Part shown: positions 15,679 through 21,782 of the stretch, piece after piece | How positions within the stretch are numbered: the stretch's first letter is position 1 | Layout of the letters: every line of letters starts with the position of its first letter | Assembly: GCA_964637515.1 (NCBI GenBank) | Contig: CAZWUI010000009.1 | Coordinates: 1 to 50,770, forward strand | DNA: 50,770 nucleotides | Direction of reading: 5' to 3' | Origin: RGIG4097 sp964637515 | GTDB taxonomy: Bacteria > Bacillota > Clostridia > Christensenellales > CAG-917 | The notes under the pieces: model-generated | What the model was told of the DNA's origin: nothing | The model's database searches: none | What the model saw: the letters and a program-made list of their open reading frames with translations, nothing else | Position numbers and translations under genes: made by a program

Positions 15679-17142
15679 ATGGAAGAAAACGTAAATCTCA
15701 ACGAAGAAATCACCGAAAACGAGAAAAACGAGGAAATTGACGTCGCTCACGACGAGAAAAAAGGCATCCTTGCGGATATGCCGAAGGGTAAGAAAGCCAA
15801 AAAAGTCCTCACTCCCGAACAAAAGAAAAAAAGACGCTTGAAAGCAATCATCATCACGACTTCCGTCGTGCTCGTGCTTGCAATCTTTTTCGGTGTTTGC
15901 GCGATAGTCAACGTGACGGGCACCAACGCACTCATCGAGCAGGGCAAACGTCAAACCGCAGTCGTCTACGGTGATGGCGAACAACTCGTCCCCGTCAAAG
16001 ACACGGACGGCTACTGGACTTTCACCACGGACAGAGATTTGAAAATCATGCAATTCACCGACGTGCATATCGGCGGTGGTTGTTTCTCCCAACAAAAAGA
16101 CGCATGGGCAATGAATGCGGTTGCGAATATGATTCGCTCCGAAAAACCCGATCTCGTCGTCGTAACCGGGGATATTGCCTACCCCGTCCCCTTCCAAGCG
16201 GGCACTTTCAACAACCTTAACGCAACAAAAATTTTCTCGAATATGATGGAATCGCTCGGTGTATATTGGACGTTTGCATTCGGCAATCACGACACCGAAG
16301 CATACAGTATGTATACGCGTGAAGACATCTGCGACTACTACGAGGGCGCAGGGCTCAAATATTGTCTTTTCAACCGCGGATTCGCAGGCGAAGCGCACGG
16401 CTACGGCAACAATATCATAAAAGTCAAAAATTCGAGCGGAATCGTCACCCAAGCAATCGTCACTTTTGATAGCCACAGCTACACCGACGGCGACTATTTC
16501 GGAATTGCGTGGAAATACGACAATATCCACCAAAGCCAAGTGGACTGGTATGAGAGCGCAATGAAGACACTCCAAGCACAAAACGTCGAAATCGCAAACG
16601 CAAATTCAATCGAATACACTAAGACCGCAGTGGACAACCTTGCATTCTTCCACATTCCTTTGAAGGAATATAGAAACGCATGGGCAAACGTCATCGAAAC
16701 CTACGGCAACTCCGAAACTATGCCCGAAGCGGGCGACGTCTTCACGGGCGCGGACGGTAGCACTACCACTTATCTCTACGGCAATATGGGCGAGAGCGAT
16801 AAGAACAAAAACGGCACGAGAACTTACGGCGTTTTCTGCGGATACAAGACGGACGTCCTTTTCGATACGGGACTTGAAAACGGTCTACAAGGCATATTCT
16901 GCGGACACGACCACTACAACAACTTCTCCGTCGAATACAAAAAGCACGCAGACGACGAAAGATCTATCCGCTTAACTTACGGCATGAGCGTGGACTACCT
17001 TGCCTATGTCGGAATTTACAAAGAGCATTCCCAACGCGGTACGACAGTCATCGCCGTCAGTCCCGACGGAAGTTTCGACGTCCAAGCGAAAAATTACTAC
17101 TCCGACTATCAATACGATAGAGAAGTTCAGGGCAAAGACTAA
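15679..17142 (+). CDS. Membrane-anchored calcineurin-like metallophosphoesterase
   Basis: A 487-residue protein with a charged N-terminus (1-55, acidic then Lys-rich), one transmembrane helix (about 56-78) and an extracytoplasmic phosphoesterase domain. All motifs of the family are present: Asp128-x-His130 (FTDVHIGG), Gly-Asp165 (VTGDIAYP), Gly-Asn203-His204-Asp (GNHDTE), a His in FFHIPL and GHDHYNN. Members of this type (fungal Dcr2/bacterial YkuE-like) hydrolyse phosphoesters; the substrate is unknown and may be a cell-surface lipid or nucleotide. First gene of an operon: its TAA overlaps the ung ATG by one base (TAATG). Confidence 0.87.
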   Translation: MEENVNLNEEITENEKNEEIDVAHDEKKGILADMPKGKKAKKVLTPEQKKKRRLKAIIITTSVVLVLAIFFGVCAIVNVTGTNALIEQGKRQTAVVYGDGEQLVPVKDTDGYWTFTTDRDLKIMQFTDVHIGGGCFSQQKDAWAMNAVANMIRSEKPDLVVVTGDIAYPVPFQAGTFNNLNATKIFSNMMESLGVYWTFAFGNHDTEAYSMYTREDICDYYEGAGLKYCLFNRGFAGEAHGYGNNIIKVKNSSGIVTQAIVTFDSHSYTDGDYFGIAWKYDNIHQSQVDWYESAMKTLQAQNVEIANANSIEYTKTAVDNLAFFHIPLKEYRNAWANVIETYGNSETMPEAGDVFTGADGSTTTYLYGNMGESDKNKNGTRTYGVFCGYKTDVLFDTGLENGLQGIFCGHDHYNNFSVEYKKHADDERSIRLTYGMSVDYLAYVGIYKEHSQRGTTVIAVSPDGSFDVQAKNYYSDYQYDREVQGKD

Positions 17143-17810
17143 TGGTAAATATCGGCAACAGTTGGGATAACGTTCTGAAAGAGGACTTCAACAGCGAAAA
17201 CTACTTGCGACTTCGCGCATTTCTTGCGGAAGAATACCGTCGTCACGTCGTCTACCCCGATATGCACGACATTTTCAACGCACTCAAAGCGACTCCGTAT
17301 GAAAAGGTCAAAGTCGTACTGCTCGGACAAGACCCCTACCACAATCCCGGTCAGGCGCACGGTATGTGTTTCTCGGTGAAGCCGGGCGTGGACACTCCCC
17401 CGTCCCTTGTCAACGTGTTCAAAGAAATCAAAGACGACGTCGGAATCGAAAACACGTCCCCCTATCTCGTCGGTTGGGCGCAACAAGGCGTACTTCTGCT
17501 CAACACCGTCCTGACCGTCAGAGCGGGCGAAGCAAATAGCCATAAGGGCAAAGGATGGGAAGTCCTGACGGACAGTATCATCCGCCACCTGAACGACAGA
17601 AAAGAACCTATCGTCTTTATGCTTTGGGGCGCAAACGCAAGAAGCAAAAAGGCGCTGATAACTGCACCCCAACACTTGATACTCGAATGTGCGCATCCGT
17701 CCCCACTGTCCGCCTACAACGGATTTTTCGGGTGCAAACACTTCTCGAAATGCAACGCATTTCTGCAAAACCACGGAGAAACGCCGATAGACTGGCACAC
17801 AAGATTATGA
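17142..17810 (+). CDS. ung: Uracil-DNA glycosylase (family 1)
   Basis: A 222-residue base-excision-repair enzyme that removes uracil from DNA. The water-activating loop GQDPYHNPGQAHG (Asp64, His67) and the minor-groove loop HPSPLSAYNGFFG are both intact, and the length is normal. Its start overlaps the preceding stop (TAATG) and its TGA overlaps the next ATG (ATGA), so three genes are translated as a coupled set. No functional link with the phosphoesterase is evident. Confidence 0.97.
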   Translation: MVNIGNSWDNVLKEDFNSENYLRLRAFLAEEYRRHVVYPDMHDIFNALKATPYEKVKVVLLGQDPYHNPGQAHGMCFSVKPGVDTPPSLVNVFKEIKDDVGIENTSPYLVGWAQQGVLLLNTVLTVRAGEANSHKGKGWEVLTDSIIRHLNDRKEPIVFMLWGANARSKKALITAPQHLILECAHPSPLSAYNGFFGCKHFSKCNAFLQNHGETPIDWHTRL

Positions 17811-18016
17811 TAACAGAACAAGAAATCCAAAGAATAAACGAACTCGCAAGAAAATCCAAGTCCGAAGGGCTGACCGACGACGAAAAGAACGAACAAGCCG
17901 CACTCCGCCGAAAATACGTGGATGCGGTTGTGGGCAATCTCCGCGGACAACTGAACAACACCGTCGTCGTCCACCCCGACGGCACAAAACACCCCGTCAC
18001 CCCCAAAAAGAAATAG
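17807..18016 (+). CDS. DUF896 (UPF0291) family protein
   Basis: A 69-residue protein: two helices (TEQEIQRINELARKSKSEGL, DEKNEQAALRRKYVDAVVGN) followed by a short basic tail with VVVHPDGTKHPV. This is the YnzC/YneB-type DUF896 fold of Firmicutes, small cytoplasmic proteins of unclear role (YneB-type genes are in the SOS operon of Bacillus, as I recall). It starts at ATG 17807 overlapping the ung TGA. A longer in-frame reading within ung is a shadow and is discarded. A terminator follows. Confidence 0.88.
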   Translation: MITEQEIQRINELARKSKSEGLTDDEKNEQAALRRKYVDAVVGNLRGQLNNTVVVHPDGTKHPVTPKKK

Positions 18017-18020
18017 TATT

Positions 18021-18064
18021 TTTGGTGCGCTCCCGCGAGATTTCCGCACTTTGCTCGGAATGAC
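18021..18064 (+). repeat. Possible short dispersed intergenic repeat
   Basis: An intergenic stretch ending in GCTCGGAATGACA. The end of the repeat at 29956-30007 is closely similar (GCTCGAAATGACA). Similar 'CGAAATGAC' tails occur in dispersed repeats of gut Firmicutes. Only the short tail is shared here, so the call is weak. Confidence 0.3.
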
Positions 18065-18065
18065 A

Positions 18066-18097
18066 AAAAAAAGCACTGCTTTCGCAGTGCTTTTCCT
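18066..18097. terminator. Intrinsic terminator after ung/DUF896
   Basis: Perfect 11-bp stem AAAAGCACTGC with GCAGTGCTTTT, loop TTTC, T runs on both strands. It closes the phosphoesterase operon and may also stop minus-strand transcripts of the macro-domain gene. Confidence 0.88.
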
Positions 18098-18182
18098 ATT
18101 TGCGCAACAGATTTTTATACATATGGAGTTAATAAACACAAAAGGAGTTGTTTTGTTCTGTTGCGCTACACCAAAGGCTGTT

Positions 18183-19334
18183 TTATTGGATGCAGTTTTT
18201 GAGCGCTCTTGCCGCACTTTCCGTCCCCGTGATGGTGAATTGTATTCCGTCTTGCAATCCGAAAAGTTTGTCCATATCATACAAGGTACGTTGTTTGCCG
18301 ATAGGCCCGAACATTCCGTCCATATAGTTCATGAAGAACAAGTCGAGTTTGCTGTTGGGACTTGGCATATGTTCGCATAGCGACATAAAGGTCACAAATT
18401 CCGACTTGTTGAGATTGAGCAGAACGGTGAACCTATACACGTCAAGTTTCGAGATTGTATACTGCGTGGATATTTTTTGACGTTTGCGGCAATCATACTC
18501 TTTGAGCACGCGTTTTCTGTTTAGATTTTTTTGTGCGCAGTAGTCTTCGACGAAGTCGTACTGTCTGAAATATCCACCGCTATTCGGTGGGTAGTTTGGC
18601 ACGAACATTTCATCGGGGTTAACATCCGCCATAAACTGCACTATATCGTAAATCAAATCCGCTTGACTGGGTATTTCAATGCGTTCTTCAGCGTAATACG
18701 CATACGATTTCTCATTTTTTGTTTTTTTGTCAGGAGTATAAAAACAATCATCACATTCGATGATACAACCACCGAGAAACTGTTCGGACATTTCGATATA
18801 CGCTTCGTTGATGAGCCTGCGCCTACGCTCGTAGTTCCTGCTCGGATGCAGGGAGCGACGAAGATATCCAATTACGGTTGCGTTTATGATTTCTTCTCCG
18901 CTCTTCTCTTCGCGATCGGATATTTCGGACAAAACGTCGGTTATCACGCCGTAGACTTCCGCATTCGTATATCCGTTTGCGCCCGTGCCTATGAAAGGCA
19001 AACCGATAGTTTTGTATCCGCACTCAATCGCACGATCCACGACGGACTTGTACGCTTTTCGCAGTTCACTGCACTTCGCATCGTCGTTTTTCCTGAGCGG
19101 CGTAACGATATGGATAACGTGCTTGCAACCCAGGTCACCGCCGTCGGTTTCGACGATTTTTCCATACTGCATATCGTGCAGGGAATTTATCATTCTCGTC
19201 ACGCTCGGACGATTTATTCCCGCGATTATCTTCTTGCACAGTTTCCCGTAGGACGAGCCTTCTGTCCCAAGACTGTTCAAGACTGCATCGCCTACGTACG
19301 TTAATGCATCACCATATATGACTGAAAATGCCAT
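18183..19334 (-). CDS. Macro-domain protein with C-terminal helical accessory domain
   Basis: A 383-residue protein. Residues 1-~165 form a macro domain, the ADP-ribose/ADP-ribosyl binding fold. Loop 1 keeps Asp9, Asp16 and Asn20 (YGDALTYVGDAVLNSLG), and the phosphate loop is GLPFIGTGANGY (111-122). A middle region (165-255) is unassigned. Residues ~255-350 resemble a helical, HTH-like domain that I recall attached to Firmicutes macro-domain proteins, usually with a SKIR...SSKFDLI pattern; here LDVYRFTVLLNLNKSEF and PSPNSKLDLFF occupy the corresponding places. The protein may remove or read ADP-ribose marks. It is last in a cassette with two small acidic proteins and an ADP-ribosylglycohydrolase-like protein. 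GGAAAGGTG precedes ATG 19334. Divergent from well-known macro proteins, so activity is uncertain. Confidence 0.75.
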   Translation of the reverse strand: MAFSVIYGDALTYVGDAVLNSLGTEGSSYGKLCKKIIAGINRPSVTRMINSLHDMQYGKIVETDGGDLGCKHVIHIVTPLRKNDDAKCSELRKAYKSVVDRAIECGYKTIGLPFIGTGANGYTNAEVYGVITDVLSEISDREEKSGEEIINATVIGYLRRSLHPSRNYERRRRLINEAYIEMSEQFLGGCIIECDDCFYTPDKKTKNEKSYAYYAEERIEIPSQADLIYDIVQFMADVNPDEMFVPNYPPNSGGYFRQYDFVEDYCAQKNLNRKRVLKEYDCRKRQKISTQYTISKLDVYRFTVLLNLNKSEFVTFMSLCEHMPSPNSKLDLFFMNYMDGMFGPIGKQRTLYDMDKLFGLQDGIQFTITGTESAARALKNCIQ

Positions 19335-19405
19335 GACTCACCTTTCCTTAAAATTTGATTTACGTTTTACGTTGTTTGCAACTATTTATCGATTATTTTT
19401 TACGT

Positions 19406-19648
19406 CTACTTCTTTTCAGGCTCTTCCTTATCTTTGAACGCATTTTCGGGTTTCTTCTTTTCTGATTCGGGCAAAGCCTCAAATTCGTCCGAGAATTCAT
19501 AACCCAATATGCTGATAAGATTGCGAAGTTCGTCAAGCGTGAGTTTGTTTTGTGAATACATCATATACATCGCGCCTGCGAGTTCTTCTTCCGATACACC
19601 TTGTTCCAAAAATTCGTTCAAAATTTGTTCTGCTTCTTCAAATGTCAT
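19406..19648 (-). CDS. Small acidic helical protein, copy A
   Basis: An 80-residue hypothetical protein, predicted mostly helical: TFEEAEQILNEFLEQGVSEE, then a Met-rich segment AGAMYMMYSQNK, then TLDELRNLISILGYEFSDEF, ending in a Lys/Glu/Pro tail. No signal peptide or known motif. It is nearly identical to copy B over 74 residues, but lacks one AAAAG unit near the end, so it stops at EEPEKK where copy B continues with a basic tail. It lies between copy B and the macro-domain gene on the same strand, with GAGAGGAAGGG before its ATG. Function unknown; the context suggests a small partner or adaptor of the ADP-ribose-related proteins. Confidence 0.75.
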   Translation of the reverse strand: MTFEEAEQILNEFLEQGVSEEELAGAMYMMYSQNKLTLDELRNLISILGYEFSDEFEALPESEKKKPENAFKDKEEPEKK

Positions 19649-19692
19649 TTTTCCCTTCCTCTCTGTTCTTCATAATAATAACACGACTTCGA

Positions 19693-19953
19693 TTATTTTT
19701 TACGTCTACTTCTTTTCTTTTCGGGCTCTTCCTTATCTATGAGCGCATTTTCGGGTTTCTTCTTTTCTGATTCGGGCAAAGCCTCAAATTCGTCCGAGAA
19801 TTCATAACCCAATATGCTGATAAGATTGCGAAGTTCGTCAAGCGTGAGTTTGTTTTGTGAATACATCATATACATCGCGCCTGCGAGTTCTTCTTCCGAT
19901 ACACCTTGTTCCAAAAATTCGTTCAAAATTTGTTCTGCTTCTTCAAATGTCAT
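19693..19953 (-). CDS. Small acidic helical protein, copy B (basic tail)
   Basis: An 86-residue paralogue of copy A with the same helical body. Reading through two AAAAG units gives it the extra C-terminal residues RSRRKK. AAGGAGG lies 7 nt before the ATG. It starts 74 nt downstream of the glycohydrolase-like gene and precedes copy A. The tail could change nucleic-acid or partner binding between the two copies. Function unknown. Confidence 0.75.
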   Translation of the reverse strand: MTFEEAEQILNEFLEQGVSEEELAGAMYMMYSQNKLTLDELRNLISILGYEFSDEFEALPESEKKKPENALIDKEEPEKKRSRRKK

Positions 19954-20027
19954 TCCTTTCCTCCTTGTTGGGCATTATATCATTTTCGATATACAAGATT
20001 CAATACCCTTTAGTAAAATTATTGATT

Positions 20028-21314
20028 TTATTTCATTTCCACTTTGATACCCTGTTTGAACAGTATCTCATACAGGTCGTTGCTCGGTTTTTGGCATATG
20101 CGTTGAGTCGCATAGTCCACGTTGCTATAGTAAGTCAGGCTTGCGTTTTTGTCGTGCAATATCTCGTTTGCAAGAATTATGAACGTCAACACCGTCCTTT
20201 CGGGTGTGTAGTCGCAAGAGTAGGTGAACGTGATAGAATCCGTCGTCAAGTCGAGATCGCGATCGTTTGGCAGGGGGCTATTCTCTCTCACCTTTTCCAC
20301 AAATTTGCGAAAATACCCGCGGTCCGCCGTTTTCAACAGATGGATTTTGTCGCCGTACTCTTCGTCGTCTTGCATAGCGGTTGCTATCACGTAATCCATC
20401 AGATAACGGCAGGAAGTCGAATGCGCCCATTCAATTTCGGTTTTGTCCCCGTGTTGAGTTTCCACGCACACAAATTTGGTGTTGTCGGTGATTTCCTCGT
20501 CTTCGGTGAGAGCGGGAAAAACGTCGTAGATGAAGTTTGTCAGCACTTCCCTTGCATCGCAACCGTTTTTGGCTTCGGGCATGCTTTTCATCACTCTTCT
20601 GCAACGGTCCGCCGACGTGTCTTTGTAGAACGCTTCCGCCACCGCACCGACGATTCCCGCGTCTTCAAGCGACCGCATAACGCAACGATCGAAACTCTCA
20701 CTTTCTAAAAAGTCGCGCATCGCTCGCCCTGCGATATGAATCGGATTGTACTCGTCGTCCGCATATGCATCGCGTAATTTTTCATACTCCAAGTTGACGT
20801 TGAGAAATCTCTCGAAATACTCTTTGATGAATCTTTTGCTCTTGCCTATCCTTGCATAGTACACACAAGTTGCGACTGCTTCCGCCACGACATGTTTCGT
20901 TTCGTCTGCGCCGACCGCATGCATTATCGAATGAGTCAACGCTTTGACTTCCCTTTCGTCTCTGCCGTACCAACCGCAAGGGGAAACCGCAAACGTCATA
21001 GGTCCCGGGAAACTCTCCTTGACTTTCACCGAGTTTTCGTCCACGTTTTCCATAGACTTCTCGACCGCACGCCCGAAAAGTGTCTGCGCCGCCGAACAAC
21101 TGTCGTAAGTTTTCATCCAGTTGTTCAAGACTTCAACGACCTTTTTTTCATCGTATGCTATTCCTTTTTGCAAGACGTCGCACACTGCAAGCATTCTGAT
21201 TGTCATGAACGAAATTTCAAACTCGTCTTTGTCGGTTGTATTTCGTATTGCTAGTTTGCATTCAGGTCTATACTTTTTCACAGCACACCCGTCTGCAATG
21301 ATTGCTCCAAACAT
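20028..21314 (-). CDS. Degenerate ADP-ribosylglycohydrolase-fold protein with C-terminal extension
   Basis: A 428-residue protein. Residues 1-~232 resemble the DraG/ARH family, which removes ADP-ribose from proteins or nucleotides using two Mg2+ ions. Matching landmarks are MFGAIIADG (family MLGAIIGD), VSPCGWYGRDEREV (family VSPCGW), ARIGKSKRFIKEYF, RAMRDFLESESFDRCV and AVAEAFY. The metal-binding signatures are altered: the usual DDTxMT is EISFMT (33-38) and the usual GDSDTLAA is EDAGIVGA (217-224). It is therefore probably a non-catalytic ADP-ribose binder. Residues 235-428 are an extension I do not recognise, containing a paired-Cys/acidic middle and an FTYSCDYTPERTVLTF strand. Start ATG 21314 is set by GGAGG 8 nt upstream; the reading frame runs further upstream through repeats and a terminator. 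First gene of the cassette leading to the macro-domain gene. Confidence 0.68.
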   Translation of the reverse strand: MFGAIIADGCAVKKYRPECKLAIRNTTDKDEFEISFMTIRMLAVCDVLQKGIAYDEKKVVEVLNNWMKTYDSCSAAQTLFGRAVEKSMENVDENSVKVKESFPGPMTFAVSPCGWYGRDEREVKALTHSIMHAVGADETKHVVAEAVATCVYYARIGKSKRFIKEYFERFLNVNLEYEKLRDAYADDEYNPIHIAGRAMRDFLESESFDRCVMRSLEDAGIVGAVAEAFYKDTSADRCRRVMKSMPEAKNGCDAREVLTNFIYDVFPALTEDEEITDNTKFVCVETQHGDKTEIEWAHSTSCRYLMDYVIATAMQDDEEYGDKIHLLKTADRGYFRKFVEKVRENSPLPNDRDLDLTTDSITFTYSCDYTPERTVLTFIILANEILHDKNASLTYYSNVDYATQRICQKPSNDLYEILFKQGIKVEMK

Positions 21315-21367
21315 TTTTTGAACCTCCGTATTTCTTTTTACACCCACAGTATACCCGCCCGCACCCC

Positions 21368-21393
21368 AAAAAAAATACCCCTTCTTGGGGGTA
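21368..21393 (-). terminator. Intrinsic terminator upstream of the ADP-ribose cassette
   Basis: Minus strand: TACCCC pairs with GGGGTA around CAAGAA, followed by eight T residues. It lies 54 bp before the glycohydrolase-like ATG, so it would stop read-through from upstream, or act as an attenuator if the promoter lies beyond it. A TATACT box at 21349-21354 on the minus strand could start transcription after it. No other gene-like signal was seen in 21315-21367. Confidence 0.65.
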
Positions 21394-21428
21394 AAACACA
21401 CTTTTTTTAAAATTATTTTTTTCTCTCC

Positions 21429-21495
21429 TTTTCCTCTTGGGGACGGAGCAAAAGCGGAAAACTTTTCCGCTTTTGCTCCGTCCCCAAGAGGAAAA
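21429..21495. repeat. Perfect 33-bp inverted repeat (67-bp palindrome)
   Basis: Two 33-bp arms, perfect reverse complements, separated by a single C at 21462. The outer part reads CCTCTTGGGGACGG and the inner part AGCAAAAGCGG. No T tract follows on either strand, and no target duplication or transposase is visible. It may be a MITE-like or REP-like element or a transcribed long hairpin. Confidence 0.9.
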
Positions 21496-21509
21496 CATAT
21501 CACTTCGAT

Positions 21510-21740
21510 GTTAACAAAACTTAACTTATTCCTTTATATGGTGCCGTCATCGCTTTCGCCGAAAGCGAAACAAGCAGAGTGCTTGAACCTTAGCCCATTT
21601 CTCCCCTTCCTCACTTGTGTTCACTTCGGCGCTCGGAGTTCTCGCCGCCATCGCGGCTCGTGTTCCGTCTCCGAAAGAGCGAGTGCGTACTCACACCCGC
21701 TCATAAGTGAGGGCAATATATCACACGCGACAGAGTCGCG
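21510..21740 (-). repeat. Structured intergenic repeat region
   Basis: A stretch without a credible gene. It contains small inverted repeats (CGCTTTCG/CGAAAGCG near 21552-21568; GCGAC/GTCGC near 21730) and, at 21661-21697, a 37-bp core matching 29956-29992 in 33 of 37 positions in inverted orientation. This identifies a dispersed repeat. With the palindrome next to it, the 468-bp gap between the MFS gene and the glycohydrolase-like gene is made of repeats and terminators. Confidence 0.65.
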
Positions 21741-21749
21741 TATATCATT

Positions 21750-21782
21750 AAAAAAGCACTCCCGCAGGAGTGCTTTTTTCTT
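21750..21782. terminator. Intrinsic terminator after the MFS gene
   Basis: AAAAAAGCACTCC and GGAGTGCTTTTTT form a long perfect stem with loop CGCA, with T runs on both strands, immediately downstream of the MFS stop. Confidence 0.9.

Larger units (their letters stand above)
19390..19956 (-). repeat. Tandem gene duplication, ~265-bp unit, ~300-bp spacing
   Basis: Positions 19390-19650 and 19690-19956 are nearly identical, starting at the same CGATTATTTTTTACGTC motif and ending just past each start codon. The main differences are a 5-bp insertion (one extra AAAAG unit) near the 3' end of the second copy, and a few substitutions (TTTGAACGC versus ATGAGCGC). The upstream leaders differ. Confidence 0.9.

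Noticed and set aside
17555..17806. Longer start for the DUF896 gene inside ung
   Set aside because: The extra part is an alternative frame of ung; ATG 17807 overlaps the ung stop and gives the normal 69-residue protein.
19390..19956. CRISPR or short-repeat array at the duplicated genes
   Set aside because: Only two long units are present, each holding a complete small gene; no short repeats with unique spacers.
21315..21503. N-terminal extension of the glycohydrolase-like gene to 21503
   Set aside because: It would read through half of the palindrome and a terminator and has no ribosome-binding site, whereas ATG 21314 has GGAGG at 8 nt and matches the family N-terminus.
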